64,000 nt of DNA from Paracidovorax wautersii (GCF_031453675.1 NZ_JAVIZX010000001.1:558001-622000), one strand, 5' to 3'; counted from the first letter of the stretch, positions 34,973 to 47,749 are shown. Program-made: numbers and translations. Notes: generated by a model from the letters alone, not told the origin.

Positions 34973-35548
34973 TCAGATCGCAAGCTGCAGACTGCCGCCA
35001 ACGGGTGGCAGCAGGGCATCGACCAGTGCCGCCAGGCTGGCATGGGCGCGGGTGCCGGCGGGCCAATCGGGCGGCAGCGGCAGTTCCGGCGCCAGGCGGG
35101 CCGACGCGCCCGTGCACACCATGTGCAGTTGCGCGCCCAGGCCGGAGGCCGCCAGCAGGTGGTCAGGGCAGCTGCCGATCACCAGCACCTCGCCCCCCTC
35201 CACCCCGTAGCGGTCCCGGATCTGCTCCATCAGGCCCGGGGCGGGCTTGCGGCAGGCGCAGTGCTCGCTCTCGGCGTGGGGGCAGTAGAACACCGCATCA
35301 ATGCGCCCGCCCGCAGCGGCCATCTGCCGGTGCATCTTGGCGTGGATGGCGTTGAGCGCCAGCACATCGAACAGCCCCCGGCCCAGCCCCGGCTGGTTGG
35401 TGGCGACCACCACGTGCCAGCCGGCGTGGTTCAGCCGCGCCACGGCTTCCAGCGCGCCAGGCACGGCGGTCCATTCATCGGCTGTGGCAATGAAGGGCTC
35501 ACCCGGCACGTTCAGCGTTCCGTCGCGGTCGAGGATGGCGAGTTTCAT
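34973..35548 (-). CDS. gmhB: D-glycero-beta-D-manno-heptose-1,7-bisphosphate 7-phosphatase
   Basis: 191 aa. HAD-family phosphatase of ADP-heptose synthesis for the LPS inner core. Motif I is MKLAILDRDGTLN with nucleophile Asp7 and acid/base Asp9. The phosphate-binding ATNQPG follows, and the zinc-binding loop is CPHAESEHCACRKPAPG (three Cys and one His). The late Asp motif is replaced by IGSCPDHLLAA, where GDSxxD is usual: Ser-Cys stands where Asp-Ser is expected, worth noting although the Asp of PDH is kept. The start at 35548 fits the family; upstream codons have no homology. Confidence 0.9.
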   Translation of the reverse strand: MKLAILDRDGTLNVPGEPFIATADEWTAVPGALEAVARLNHAGWHVVVATNQPGLGRGLFDVLALNAIHAKMHRQMAAAGGRIDAVFYCPHAESEHCACRKPAPGLMEQIRDRYGVEGGEVLVIGSCPDHLLAASGLGAQLHMVCTGASARLAPELPLPPDWPAGTRAHASLAALVDALLPPVGGSLQLAI

Positions 35549-35632
35549 GCGGCAATTATCCAGGAACGGCGGGTGACGGCCCGCCTGCGCGGGCACCCCG
35601 GCCACAGGCACCAAGCACCAGGCCGTAGGCCT

Positions 35633-36295
35633 TCAGGCACCGCCGGCGGGCGCAACCGGCTGCCAGCCGGTCACGAAGCGGCCACTGAAGCGGCCCGTCG
35701 CCCAGTCCAGGCGCAGCGCCTGGCCCGGCTTCCACTGGGCAGCGGCCAGGTCGTCGATCAGCACCTGCTGCACCTGTGGCCAGCCGGCGATGCGCAGCAC
35801 GACCAGCGTGCCGCCCGCCGCCCGCACCGAGGGCTTCTGCGGGCGGCTGCCCAGCACCTCGGCGGCGGCCGGCGGTTGCGGCTGCAGGCCTTGCACATTC
35901 AGGTGGCGCACGACCAGACCGGCCGAACCCGCCACGCCCAGCACCACCCAGCCGGCCAGCAGCAGGCGCCGCACCCGCGCCCCGCCCCAGCGGCGGCCGA
36001 CCCAGATCAAGCCCCCTACCAGCAGCACGAGCGCCGCCACGGCATAGCCCGCGGAAGCCAGCCCGGCCATCGGGTCCTGCGTGCCGGCGAAAGGTTGCAG
36101 AGGCAGCGCGGGCGCGCCCGTGGCGCGGTCGGCCATCCACTGCAGCACCCAGCGGGTGCCGCCCAGGAGTGCCAGGGGGATGAAGAGCAGCCAGACGGTG
36201 CGCTGCTGCTGATACACAGATGCAGATGCAGAGGGGGGTGAAGATGCAGCCCCTGGCGTGGGCTCGGGCGCGGCTTCAGGGATGCGGGCGCTCAT
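35633..36295 (-). CDS. Membrane protein of unknown function between glyS and gmhB
   Basis: 220 aa. A Pro/Ser/Ala-rich cytoplasmic N-terminus is followed by three predicted membrane helices: VWLLFIPLALLGGTRWVLQW near residue 35, ASAGYAVAALVLLVGGLIWV near 80 and LLLAGWVVLGVAGSAGLVV near 110. A soluble C-terminal domain of about 90 residues (GGTLVVLRIAGWPQVQQVLIDDL, DWATGRFSGRFVTGW) is probably periplasmic. I do not recognise a family. The neighbourhood glyQ-glyS-this-gmhB-plsC looks conserved in the family, which hints at a cell-envelope job. Confidence 0.78.
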   Translation of the reverse strand: MSARIPEAAPEPTPGAASSPPSASASVYQQQRTVWLLFIPLALLGGTRWVLQWMADRATGAPALPLQPFAGTQDPMAGLASAGYAVAALVLLVGGLIWVGRRWGGARVRRLLLAGWVVLGVAGSAGLVVRHLNVQGLQPQPPAAAEVLGSRPQKPSVRAAGGTLVVLRIAGWPQVQQVLIDDLAAAQWKPGQALRLDWATGRFSGRFVTGWQPVAPAGGA

Positions 36296-36395
36296 ACGGC
36301 TTCACCGGAGCGCAAACGCTGGCGGCGCCCCCTTCCCACGCCCAGCGTGGGACAGGGGCTAAGGCGCGCAGCGCCTCCGGGGCGTTGCGGCATGC
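36296..36395. repeat. GC-rich palindromic intergenic repeat behind glyS (copy 3, short)
   Basis: It contains the hairpin CCCACGC-CCA-GCGTGGG (36335-36351), flanked by CCCCCTT and AGGGGC, and then GGCGCGCAGCGCCTC (36364-36378), itself a palindrome. Both blocks recur in the repeat behind the asparaginase gene. It fills the whole gap between the glyS stop and the next gene start, so it may be a terminator or a processing site within the glyQS transcript. Confidence 0.65.
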
Positions 36396-38564
36396 TCAGG
36401 CCAGGCGCGACAGATCGGCCACGCGGTTCATCGCCACGTGCAGGCTCTTGAGCAGCCCCTGGCGGTTGAGGCGCAGGTCCAGCTGCTCGGCATTGACCAT
36501 CACGTCGTCGAAGAAGGCGTCCACCGGCGCGCGCAGCACGGCCAGGGTCTGCAGGCTGGCGGTGTAGTCGCCGGCGGCGAACTGCGCATCGGCTTCGGGC
36601 ACAAAGCGCTGCAGCGCGGCATACAGATCCTGCTCGGCCTTTTCCTGCAGCAGGTCGGGGTTGACGTGCGGGTCCACCGCGCCTTCCACCTCGGCCTTCT
36701 TCAGGATGTTGCCCACGCGCTTGTTGGCTGCGGCCAGGGCGGGTGCCTCGGGCAGCTTGGAGAAGGCGCGCACGGCCGCCAGCTGTTTTTGCACCAGCGA
36801 CAGGCGCTGCGGGCGCAGGGCGATGACGGCGTCCACTTCCTGTGCGCTGTAGCCCTGCTCGCGCAGGCTGCCGGCCAGGCGGTCGTAGATGAAGTCGGCC
36901 AGCGCCATGCTCGCATCCTCGATCTTGTCGCCGAAGGCCGGCACCGCGCTGGCCAGCACGGCCTGCAGATCGAGCGGCAATTCCTTCTCGACCAGCATGC
37001 GGATCACGCCCAGCGCGTGGCGGCGCAGTGCGAACGGGTCGCGGTCACCCGTGGGCAGGTTGCCGATGCCGAACATGCCGACCAGCGTCTCCAGCTTGTC
37101 AGCCAGGGCCACGACCACGCCCACGTTTTCGCGCGGCAGCTCGTCGCCGGCGAAGCGCGGCTTGTAGTGGTCCTCGATGGCGTGGGCCACCTCGTGCGCC
37201 AGGCCGTCGTTGGCGGCGTAGTAGCCGCCCATGATGCCCTGCAGCTCGGGGAACTCGCCGACCATGTCGGTCACCAGGTCGGTCTTGGCCAGCAGCGCGG
37301 CGGTGTCCACGCAGGACAGCAGATAGTCGCGGGCGATCTCGCCGTCCTGCGAATCCAGCGCGGGGTTCTGCGCACCGATGTTGGCGAAGAGCTGCTCGGC
37401 GATGGCGCGGGCGATGGCGCGCACACGCTCCACGCGCTCGCCCTGCGTGCCCAGCTTGTTGTGATAAACCACCTTGCCCAGGGCCTCGACGCGAGAATGC
37501 AGCGTCTTCTTGCGGTCCTGGTCGAAGAAGAACTTGGCGTCGGCCAGGCGTGGGCGCACCACGCGCTCGTTGCCGCCGATGACGGCGCTGGCGTCCGAGG
37601 GGCTGATGTTGCTCACCACCAGGAACTGGTGCGTCAGCTTGCCCGCGGCATCCAGCAGCGGGAAGTACTTCTGGTTGGCCTTCATGGTGAGGATCAGGCA
37701 CTCCTGCGGCACGTCGAGGAATTCCTTCTCGAACTCGCAGACCAGCACGTTCGGGCGCTCGACCAGGGCCGTGACCTCGTCCAGCAACGCGTCGTCGTTG
37801 ATGGGGCGCACGCCGCCGCCCACGCGCTCGGCCGCGGCCTGCAGCTGGCGCGCGATCTCGGCGCGGCGCTCGGTGAAGCTGGCGATCACCGCGCCGTCGT
37901 CACGCAGCTGCTGCGCATAGCTGTCGGCGCTGGCGATGACCACCGGGTCCACCGCCGCCTCGAAGCGGTGGCCGTGCGTGGCGTTGCCCGCGGACAGGCC
38001 CAGTGCCTTCACGGACAGCAGCACCTCGGTGCCGTGCAGCGCGACCAGGCCATGGGCCGGGCGCACGAACTGCACACTGCTCCAGCCGTCCTGCAGCTGG
38101 TAGCGCATGACCTTCGGAATAGGCAGCTTGGCGATGGCCTCGCTGAGCGCCTTCTGCAGGCCCTCGGCCAGCGTGGCGCCCTTGGCGGTGCTCTCGTAGT
38201 GCAGCACGTCGGCCTTGCCGTCGTGGATGCGCTGGAGGCCGGCCACGGCCGACGCATCGGCGCCGAGCGCGCCCAGTTTCTTCAGCAGCGCCGGCGTGGC
38301 TTGGCCGTCCGCCGTCAGGCCCACGGCCACGGGCATGAGTTTCTGCGACACGGCCTTGTCGGCGGCGGCGGGGGCCACATCGGTGATGTGCGCGGCCAGG
38401 CGGCGCGGCGAGGCATAGGCCGTGAGCTGCGAGCCGGCCGCCGTCAGGCCCTGGGCCTTGAGCTGCTCGAACAGCACGCCGGCAAAGGCGTCGCCCAGCT
38501 TCTGCAGCGCCTTCGGAGGCAGTTCTTCGACAAACAGTTCGACGAGGAGATTCGGGTAAGTCAT
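36396..38564 (-). CDS. glyS: Glycyl-tRNA synthetase beta subunit
   Basis: 722 aa. Large subunit of the bacterial alpha2-beta2 GlyRS, carrying the tRNA-recognition functions. It opens NLLVELFVEELPPKALQKLGDAF, with the invariant EELP motif, and has MRYQLQDGWSSVQFVRPAHGLVALHG, LDEVTALVERPNVLVCEFEKEFLDVPQECLILTMKANQKYF and an HD-like domain in the second half. The C-terminal anticodon-binding region ends MNRVADLSRLA. It follows glyQ by 24 bp, and the two subunits are co-transcribed. Confidence 0.97.
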   Translation of the reverse strand: MTYPNLLVELFVEELPPKALQKLGDAFAGVLFEQLKAQGLTAAGSQLTAYASPRRLAAHITDVAPAAADKAVSQKLMPVAVGLTADGQATPALLKKLGALGADASAVAGLQRIHDGKADVLHYESTAKGATLAEGLQKALSEAIAKLPIPKVMRYQLQDGWSSVQFVRPAHGLVALHGTEVLLSVKALGLSAGNATHGHRFEAAVDPVVIASADSYAQQLRDDGAVIASFTERRAEIARQLQAAAERVGGGVRPINDDALLDEVTALVERPNVLVCEFEKEFLDVPQECLILTMKANQKYFPLLDAAGKLTHQFLVVSNISPSDASAVIGGNERVVRPRLADAKFFFDQDRKKTLHSRVEALGKVVYHNKLGTQGERVERVRAIARAIAEQLFANIGAQNPALDSQDGEIARDYLLSCVDTAALLAKTDLVTDMVGEFPELQGIMGGYYAANDGLAHEVAHAIEDHYKPRFAGDELPRENVGVVVALADKLETLVGMFGIGNLPTGDRDPFALRRHALGVIRMLVEKELPLDLQAVLASAVPAFGDKIEDASMALADFIYDRLAGSLREQGYSAQEVDAVIALRPQRLSLVQKQLAAVRAFSKLPEAPALAAANKRVGNILKKAEVEGAVDPHVNPDLLQEKAEQDLYAALQRFVPEADAQFAAGDYTASLQTLAVLRAPVDAFFDDVMVNAEQLDLRLNRQGLLKSLHVAMNRVADLSRLA

Positions 38565-38588
38565 CTGTTAGGTACTCCGCGCTGCGCC

Positions 38589-39545
<957 letters not shown>

Positions 39546-39714
39546 GGCGGGGCCATGCGCGGTGGAGTGAGGGAATGCGCGGGCGCGCATCGCAACCGCC
39601 GATTTTACGAGCCGCGCGCGCGGCGCTCTTTGCGTTGGGACGGGCCGGTGGCCGGTCCGCGGTCGCCGGGCCCCGAGACTCCGCTCGGCCGCCACGACGG
39701 ACTACAAGCAAAAA

Positions 39715-39769
39715 TAGCTGCCAGCGCTTATACAGCAAGCGCAAGCAGCTATTATTTTAATAGCACCAG
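39715..39769. repeat. Comamonadaceae short dispersed repeat, copy B (between fabB and glyQ)
   Basis: TAGCTGCCA followed by GCGCTTATACAGCAAGCGC, then AAGCAGCTATTATTTTAATAGCA. It shares the 21-bp core with copy A exactly. The arms TAGCTGC and GCAGCTA pair, so the whole element can fold into one hairpin. It lies 30 bp behind the fabB stop codon, in the gap upstream of glyQ. Confidence 0.88.
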
Positions 39770-39798
39770 CAGGCCGCATGGCCTGCCAGCCCAGAGGT

Positions 39799-41025
39799 TC
39801 AGTCTTCCCAGCGGCGCAGCACCAGGCTGGCGTTGGTGCCGCCGAAGCCGAAGCTGTTGGACAGCACCGTCTTCAGGTCGGCGTCGCGCGAGGTGCGCAC
39901 CACCGGAAGGCCTTCGGCGGCCGGGTCCAGGTTCTCGATGTGGGCCGAACCGGCGATGAAGCCGTCCTGCAGCATGTACAGGCAGTAGATGGCTTCCTGC
40001 ACGCCCGTCGCGCCCTGCGAATGGCCGGTGAGCGACTTGGTGGACGAGAACGGCGGCACGGCGTCGCCGAACACTTCGCGCAGTGCGCGCAGCTCGGGCA
40101 GGTCGCCCACGGGCGTGGACGTGCCGTGCGTGTTCACGTAGTCGATGGGACCGCCGCCGGCCTGCTCGATGGCCTGGCGCATGCAGGCGATGGCGCCGTC
40201 GCCCGAGGGCGCGACCATGTCCTCACCGTCCGACGACAGGCCGAAGCCGACGATCTCGGCCAGGATGGTGGCGCCGCGGGCCTGGGCGTGCTCCAGGCTT
40301 TCCAGCACCAGCGCGCCGCCGCCGCCGGCGATCACGAAGCCGTCGCGGTCCGCGTCGTACGGGCGCGAGGCCTTCTCGGGCGTGTCGTTGTACTTGGCCG
40401 ACATGGCGCCCATGCCGTCGAACAGCGTGGCCAGGCCCCAGGACAGCTCCTCGCCGCCGCCCGCGAACATCACGTCCTGCAGGCCGAAGGCGATCTGCTG
40501 GGCCGCCACGCCCACGCAGTGCGCGGAGGTGGAACAGGCCGAGGTGATGGAGAAATTGATGCCCTTGATGGCGAACGCCGTCGACAGGTTGGCCGACACG
40601 GTCGAGCCCATGCAGCGCGTGACCTGGTAGGGCCCGACGCGGCGGATGCCCTTGCTGCGCAGCGTGTCGGCGGCCTCGATCTGGTTGGCCGGCGAGCCGC
40701 CGCCCGAGCCCATGATGAGGCCGGTGCGGGGGTGGGACACCTGCTCCGGCGTCAGCCCCGCCTGGGCGATGGCGTCCTTGAGCGACAGGTACGAATACGC
40801 GGCGGCATCGCCCATGAAGCGGCGCAGCTTGCGGTCGATGAGCGCATCCAGGTCGATCTGGGGGATGCCCGCCACCTGGCTGCGCAGGCCGAGTTCCTTG
40901 AACTCGGGCATGGCGCGGATGCCGGATTGGCTCTCGCGCAGGGCGGTGACCACCGTCTCCCGGTCATTGCCGATGCACGAGACGATGCCCGCACCCGTGA
41001 TGACGACGCGCTTCTTGCTGGTCAT
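39799..41025 (-). CDS. fabB: 3-oxoacyl-[ACP] synthase I
   Basis: 408 aa. Condensing enzyme needed to elongate unsaturated fatty acids made through FabA. The catalytic triad is visible: Cys164 in [10 protein letters not shown], His300 in [12 protein letters not shown] and His335 in [12 protein letters not shown]. The N-terminus [18 protein letters not shown] and the C-terminus [15 protein letters not shown] are standard for KAS I/II. That it is FabB rather than FabF follows from its overlap with fabA (ATGA at 41022-41025), the classic anaerobic unsaturated-fatty-acid pair. Confidence 0.97.
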   Translation of the reverse strand: MTSKKRVVITGAGIVSCIGNDRETVVTALRESQSGIRAMPEFKELGLRSQVAGIPQIDLDALIDRKLRRFMGDAAAYSYLSLKDAIAQAGLTPEQVSHPRTGLIMGSGGGSPANQIEAADTLRSKGIRRVGPYQVTRCMGSTVSANLSTAFAIKGINFSITSACSTSAHCVGVAAQQIAFGLQDVMFAGGGEELSWGLATLFDGMGAMSAKYNDTPEKASRPYDADRDGFVIAGGGGALVLESLEHAQARGATILAEIVGFGLSSDGEDMVAPSGDGAIACMRQAIEQAGGGPIDYVNTHGTSTPVGDLPELRALREVFGDAVPPFSSTKSLTGHSQGATGVQEAIYCLYMLQDGFIAGSAHIENLDPAAEGLPVVRTSRDADLKTVLSNSFGFGGTNASLVLRRWED

Positions 41026-41564
41026 GCCGATGCTCCCGCTGCGGGTGCTCCGTCCTTCCCGTCTTCTTCACGCTTGAAAAGGCCCACGCGGAGGTCGTTG
41101 GCCACGTAGATTTCCTGGCCGTCGGCCAGCAGGCGGGCATCGCCGATCGCCATGACCAGCTTGCGCTTGATCACGCGCTTGATGTCGATCTCGTAGGTGA
41201 CGAGCTTGACGTTCGGGCCCACTTCACCGGTGAACTTGACCTCGCCCGCGCCCAGCGCCCGGCCGCGGCCCGGCAGCTGCAGCCAGGTCAGGTAGAAGCC
41301 GATGAGCTGCCACATGGCGTCCAGGCCCAGGCAACCGGGCATGACGGGGTCGCCCTGGAAATGGCAGGCGAAGAACCACAGGTCGGGCTTGACGTCCAAT
41401 TCCGCCCGGATCTTCCCCAGTCCATGCGCCCCACCATCGCTGTCGATGTGCGTGATGCGGTCAAACATCAGCATGGGCGGCAGCGGCAGGCGACCGCTGT
41501 CAGGAGTGAACAGCCGGCCCTCACCCGAGGCGATCAGTTGTTCATAGGAAAAGGAATCAGCCAT
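41022..41564 (-). CDS. fabA: 3-hydroxydecanoyl-[ACP] dehydratase/isomerase
   Basis: 180 aa. It makes the branch to unsaturated fatty acids by dehydrating 3-hydroxydecanoyl-ACP and isomerising the product to cis-3-decenoyl-ACP. Active-site residues are His68 in [14 protein letters not shown] and Asp82 in CLGLDAMWQ. The start [19 protein letters not shown] fits the family; a longer frame upstream is not homologous. First gene of fabA-fabB. The promoter should lie in the gap to the right. A GATAAT hexamer at 41646-41651 on the minus strand is a possible -10, without a clear -35. Confidence 0.97.
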   Translation of the reverse strand: MADSFSYEQLIASGEGRLFTPDSGRLPLPPMLMFDRITHIDSDGGAHGLGKIRAELDVKPDLWFFACHFQGDPVMPGCLGLDAMWQLIGFYLTWLQLPGRGRALGAGEVKFTGEVGPNVKLVTYEIDIKRVIKRKLVMAIGDARLLADGQEIYVANDLRVGLFKREEDGKDGAPAAGASA

Positions 41565-42123
41565 TGTCAGTCGTGCTCCAGATCGGCGTCGTGCCACCGT
41601 GGTTTGTGTTGGTGCGCAACCGCCAGCAGGTGGTTGCAGCCCCCCATTATCCAGGGTAGTCGCCGCCCGACCGCGCCAAAGGGCCAAGGGAGAGTACCTA
41701 CAGCTGGCCTGTTACATGATCCGAATCACGTCCGGAGGCGAAACGCCGGACAGGCCGGCAGCGCCCCGCTGCCGCCAGTCTGCCCGGCGTGTGTGACAGA
41801 AATCCGCACGGTCCGCTCCATCGCGATGCTCTCTAGCAGCCGCTCCCCAAGAGCAGGCAACGCGTGCGACGCGGATCCGAACGCTCCCCGCCGGCATGCC
41901 GATACCGAGGGGCTCTGCCACTGGCGCGGCCCCAAGCGAGCGGCAGCCAAGCAAGGGCCGCCCCGCAGCGAGGGCTGCGTCCCCCTGCCCGTCGTGCGCA
42001 GCACGGCGAGAGCGGGGGCTGAGGGCCGCGGCTCCCAGCCTGCCCGCGCAGGCTAGAACGTGCCCGAAGGGCTGCCGGCTCCGACGGCCGCACGGAGGCG
42101 CGCAGCGCCTCAGGGGGTGTCGA
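41565..42123. other. Intergenic region: fabA upstream sequence and long GC-rich repeat (copy 2)
   Basis: 559 bp without a credible gene. The left part is the fabA upstream region. From 41920 the blocks ACTGGCGCGGCCCC, CAAGGGCCGCCCCG, CGTCCCC, an inner CGTGC-GCA-GCACG stem and GGGGGC repeat those of the element behind plsC. The end (GGCGCGCAGCGCCTCAGGGGG) adjoins the asparaginase stop and matches the end of the element behind glyS. This copy is longer than the others, with an extra block around 42020-42085. It probably ends the asparaginase transcript. Confidence 0.68.
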
Positions 42124-44383
<2,260 letters not shown>

Positions 44384-44437
44384 CGGAAGTCTGCTTCTTT
44401 TTTCCGGGCGACCGCCGGCCCTGCGCCGGGCGCGGTC

Positions 44438-46024
44438 CTAGCGGCGGCGGCGCAGCAGCACCGCCAGCACGGCGATCGCACCGCCCAGCGCCCACAGCGG
44501 CCACAGCGCAAAGCGCGACACCCACCAGGCGAACGGCGTGACGTCGCCGCCCCGGCCCTCCACCTCGGCCAGCAACACGGCGCGCGTGTGGGACGGCAGG
44601 CGGTGGGTGACCACACCCCGGTGGTCGATGACGGCCGTGGCACCGGTGTTGGTGGCGCGCACCATGGGGCGCTCGAACTCCAGCGCGCGCATGCGGCTGA
44701 TGGCCAGGTGCTGGTCGATCGCCACGCTGTCGCCGAACCAGCCGATGTTGCTGAAGTTGACCAGCACGGTGGGCGCCCGGGCCGCATCGGCGAAGTGCGC
44801 GCCGATCTCTTCCCCGAACAGATCCTCGTAGCAGATGTTGGGCGCGATGCGCTGGCCCCGCCAGTCGAACGCCGGCTGGCCGAGCGCGCCGCGGTTGAAG
44901 TCGCCCAGCGGAATGTTCATCATCTCCGTGAACCAGCGGAAGAACGGCGGAATGAATTCGCCGAACGGCACGAGATGGTGCTTGTCGTAGCGATAGGCCG
45001 CCGGCTGCCCGGGCGCCAGGCCGATCACCGAGTTGGTGTAGCCCAGGTCGCGGTTGCCCAGCGGAATGCCCACCAGCGCGGCCTGCCCGTTCTGGGCGTA
45101 GCGGGCGGCGATGTCCTGCAGGTACGCGGGCGGCAACTGCTCCGGCATCAGCGGAATGGCCGTCTCCGGCGCCACCACCAGCGCGGCCCCTGCCGCCTTC
45201 AGTTGCTCCGCATACCACTGCAGCGCCACGGGGACGCCGCTGCCGGGCTGGAACTTCTCGTCCTGCGGGATGTTGCCCTGAAGCAGCGCCAGGGACAGCG
45301 GCGCGGGCCGCGCCATGGGCGTATGGCACAGCTCCACCGCACAGTGGCGGTCGGCCGCCAGGCCGGTCCACGCCAGCACGGCCAGCGCGGCGGCCACGCC
45401 CGTGCGCGGACGGCGCAGGTCGCTGGCGCGCCACTGGGCAGCGGTGGCGGCCAGCACGGCAGCCACGCAGCCGATGCCGTACACGCCTACCCAGCGGGCC
45501 AGCACGGCCAGGGGCCCGTCGACATGCGCATAGCCGCCGGCGCCCCACGGGAAGCCCGTCCACCACACGCCGCGCGCCAGTTCGGCCAGCAACCACAATC
45601 CCGCAAAAATGATAGCTGCCAGCGCCCGATTGGCGGGCGCTAGAGCCCTGAAACACCCCAATGCCACGGCATAGTAACTGCCCAGAAAGGCGGCCAGCCC
45701 CAGCACCGCCGCCACGGCCAGCGGCGCCGCCAGCCCGCCATAGGTGTGCATCGAAATGAACAGCCACCAGAACGTGCCGGAGAGCCAGGCCGTGGAGAAC
45801 ACCCAGCCCAGCGCCGCTGCCCGGCGCGCACTGGGAGCGGCCAGCGCCAGGCGCACCAGCAACGCCAGCGACAGCAGTTGCAGCCACCACAGGGGCTGCC
45901 CGTTCCAGGGCCAGGCGATGGAGGCGGCCTGCGCCAGCCCGGCGACCAGGGCCAGGGGCCAGGCGGCTGCGCCGGCCACGCCGAGTGCGGGCGCCCGGCC
46001 CGCCAGAGAGGGTGCGGCGCGCAT
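44438..46024 (-). CDS. lnt: Apolipoprotein N-acyltransferase
   Basis: 528 aa. It adds the third acyl chain to lipoproteins in the inner membrane. About six hydrophobic helices lie in residues 10-195, then the periplasmic nitrilase-like domain. The catalytic triad is Glu287 (VAPETAIPL), Lys348 (YDKHHLVPFGEF) and Cys398 (NICYEDLFGE), and a C-terminal helix follows. The stretch LGCFRALAPANRALAAIIF (about residues 122-140) is encoded by a copy of a short dispersed repeat. It keeps the frame and falls just before a membrane helix. The ATG overlaps the corC stop (ATGA); corC-lnt is a conserved pair. Confidence 0.95.
   Translation of the reverse strand: MRAAPSLAGRAPALGVAGAAAWPLALVAGLAQAASIAWPWNGQPLWWLQLLSLALLVRLALAAPSARRAAALGWVFSTAWLSGTFWWLFISMHTYGGLAAPLAVAAVLGLAAFLGSYYAVALGCFRALAPANRALAAIIFAGLWLLAELARGVWWTGFPWGAGGYAHVDGPLAVLARWVGVYGIGCVAAVLAATAAQWRASDLRRPRTGVAAALAVLAWTGLAADRHCAVELCHTPMARPAPLSLALLQGNIPQDEKFQPGSGVPVALQWYAEQLKAAGAALVVAPETAIPLMPEQLPPAYLQDIAARYAQNGQAALVGIPLGNRDLGYTNSVIGLAPGQPAAYRYDKHHLVPFGEFIPPFFRWFTEMMNIPLGDFNRGALGQPAFDWRGQRIAPNICYEDLFGEEIGAHFADAARAPTVLVNFSNIGWFGDSVAIDQHLAISRMRALEFERPMVRATNTGATAVIDHRGVVTHRLPSHTRAVLLAEVEGRGGDVTPFAWWVSRFALWPLWALGGAIAVLAVLLRRRR
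45605..45656. repeat. Comamonadaceae short dispersed repeat, copy C, inside the lnt coding region
   Basis: AAAATGATAGCTGCCAGCGC, a variant centre CCGATTGG, then CGGGCGCTAGAGCCCTGAAA. The left arm matches copy B (ATAGCTGCCAGCGC). GCGCCCG/CGGGCGC gives the inverted repeat. It is read in frame by lnt on the opposite strand. Confidence 0.7.
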
Positions 46025-46905
46025 CAGGCCTGCGGCCCGGTCTCGTCCGCCACCGCGGGCGACACCTTGAACCAGCGCACCGCGCCGCCCTTGGTGTGCA
46101 GCACCACGAACTGCAGCCCGCCCAGCACCACCTGCTCGCCCTTGCGCGGCAGGCGGCCCAGTTCGTGGGCGATGAGCCCGCCGATGGTGTCGAAGGTCTC
46201 TTCCGGATCGCTGCCGGCGATGGTCACGCCAAAAGCCTCGGCCACGCGCTCCACGGGCGTGTCGCCGCTCACGCGGTAGGTGCGGTCGGCCAGGCCGAAG
46301 ATGTCGCCTTCGTCCTCGGGGATGTCGAACTCGTCCTCGATCTCGCCGACGATCTCTTCCAGCACGTCCTCGATGGTCACCAGGCCGGCCACGCGGCCGA
46401 ACTCGTCGATCACCACGGCCATGTGGCTGCGCGCGCTGCGGAACTCGCGCAGCAGGTCGTTCAGCCCCTTGCTCTCGGGCACGAACAGCACCGGACGCAG
46501 CAGCGCACGGATGTTCAGCTCGGGCGCGCGCTGCAGCTTGAGCAGGTCCTTGGCCAGCAGGATGCCGATGATGTTCTCGCGCTCGCCCTGATAGACCGGG
46601 AAGCGCGAATGCGCGGTGTCGATGACCTGGTGCAGCATCTGGTCGAACGGCGCGTCGATGTCCAGCAGGTCCATGCGCGTGGCGGCCACCATGACGTCGC
46701 TGGCCGTCATCTCGGCCATGCGCAGCACGCGCTCGAGCATGACCCGCGCGTCGGCATTGATGACTTCGTTGGTTTCAGCCTCCGCCAGCGTGGCGATCAG
46801 CTCTGCGGTCGAGTCCGGGCCCGGATGGATGAACTCGATGAGCCGCTGCAGGAAGGTGCGCTTGTCTTCCTTGTCGGAAGGGCGTCCCGGATGGGGATCG
46901 GACAC
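46024..46905 (-). CDS. corC: CBS-domain protein of the CorC/HlyC (YbeX) family
   Basis: 293 aa with a GTG start at 46905 (VSDPHPGRPSDKEDKRTFLQRL). I chose it because no ATG or GTG closer fits and the longer upstream frame has no homology. Residues about 60-185 hold the CBS pair: MTASDVMVAATRMDLLDIDAPFDQMLHQVIDTAHSRFPVYQGERENIIGILLAKDLL and VDEFGRVAGLVTIEDVLEEIVGEIEDEFD. The CorC_HlyC domain is at about 205-285. No membrane helices, so it is the soluble YbeX type linked to magnesium and cobalt resistance and, more recently, to ribosome metabolism. Co-transcribed with lnt. Confidence 0.92.
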   Translation of the reverse strand: MSDPHPGRPSDKEDKRTFLQRLIEFIHPGPDSTAELIATLAEAETNEVINADARVMLERVLRMAEMTASDVMVAATRMDLLDIDAPFDQMLHQVIDTAHSRFPVYQGERENIIGILLAKDLLKLQRAPELNIRALLRPVLFVPESKGLNDLLREFRSARSHMAVVIDEFGRVAGLVTIEDVLEEIVGEIEDEFDIPEDEGDIFGLADRTYRVSGDTPVERVAEAFGVTIAGSDPEETFDTIGGLIAHELGRLPRKGEQVVLGGLQFVVLHTKGGAVRWFKVSPAVADETGPQA

Positions 46906-47026
46906 GGTCTTGGAATGCAGGACGTGCGGTCGTTGGACAAGCCGCAAGGATAGCGGATGAATTTCGGGCCGGCATGACGGACAACGCCGACCCCGGGCGC
47001 GCAACCCGCCAGCGGGCCGCCCGGGC

Positions 47027-47749
47027 CTACTCGGCGGAGCGGTGCCGCCCGTCCTGGACGCCGCGGCGCACTTCCTGCACGCCGGCCAGCAGGCTCCAGA
47101 GCTGGCGCGCCTGCTTCTTGAGCTGGTAGTCCACTTCGCCGAAGTGCTGCACCACGATCTCGGCCATGCGCGTGTCCAGGCTGGCGGGCGGCAGCTGCAG
47201 GTAGGCCTCGGCCTCCGAGCCGTCGCGGCGCACGGTGGCTCCGGCATTGCGCGCGATCTTCAGCATGGCCGTGTTCTCGGACAGCGCGTGGATGAACAGC
47301 GTGCTGACGCCAGCGGTGCGGGCGTGCATGACGGCGCGCTCGAACAGCCGCGCCCCGAAGCGCCGGCCGCGCAGATGGCGCAGCACCGACACGCCGAACT
47401 CGGCGCTGCCCTGCGGGCCCGGGCCGGTGGCAAAGGCCAGGTGCGCCATGGCGACGATTTCCAGACGTCGGTTGAAGATGCCGTAGACCTCGTCGCGCGC
47501 GAAGTCGATCTGCTCGACGTAGCGGGCAACCTGCTCGTCGCTGGCGGTGTAGCCGAAGCGCAGGTAGCGGTCGCCCGGCTCCAGCCGCATCAGATGGGCG
47601 ACGATGCGCGCGCGGTGCTGGGGACCCAAAGACCGGATGGGCACCATGACCGGGGTCCGGGTGGACCGGTGCGGGCCGGCGCCCGAGGGGCGCAGCAGGT
47701 CGCGCCCGGCATCCCAGGAAGCGCGAAGCCAATCTTTGGTTGGAAGCAT
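47027..47749 (-). CDS. GNAT-family N-acetyltransferase
   Basis: 240 aa. The GNAT fold covers about residues 36-185. IVAMAHLAFATG and AEFGVSVLRHLRGRRFGARLFERAVMHARTAGVSTLFIHAL include the acetyl-CoA pyrophosphate loop (RGRRFG in place of the usual Q/RxxGxG/A), and NTAMLKIARNAGATVRRDGSEAEAYLQL is the C-terminal beta-bulge region. The C-terminal 45 residues are helical and basic. The substrate is unknown; small molecules or a protein lysine are both possible. It stands alone between corC and the Lrp regulator. Confidence 0.88.
   Translation of the reverse strand: MLPTKDWLRASWDAGRDLLRPSGAGPHRSTRTPVMVPIRSLGPQHRARIVAHLMRLEPGDRYLRFGYTASDEQVARYVEQIDFARDEVYGIFNRRLEIVAMAHLAFATGPGPQGSAEFGVSVLRHLRGRRFGARLFERAVMHARTAGVSTLFIHALSENTAMLKIARNAGATVRRDGSEAEAYLQLPPASLDTRMAEIVVQHFGEVDYQLKKQARQLWSLLAGVQEVRRGVQDGRHRSAE

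Noticed and set aside
39778-41109. 443-codon open frame opposite fabB
   Set aside because: Antisense shadow of a gene with an intact catalytic triad.
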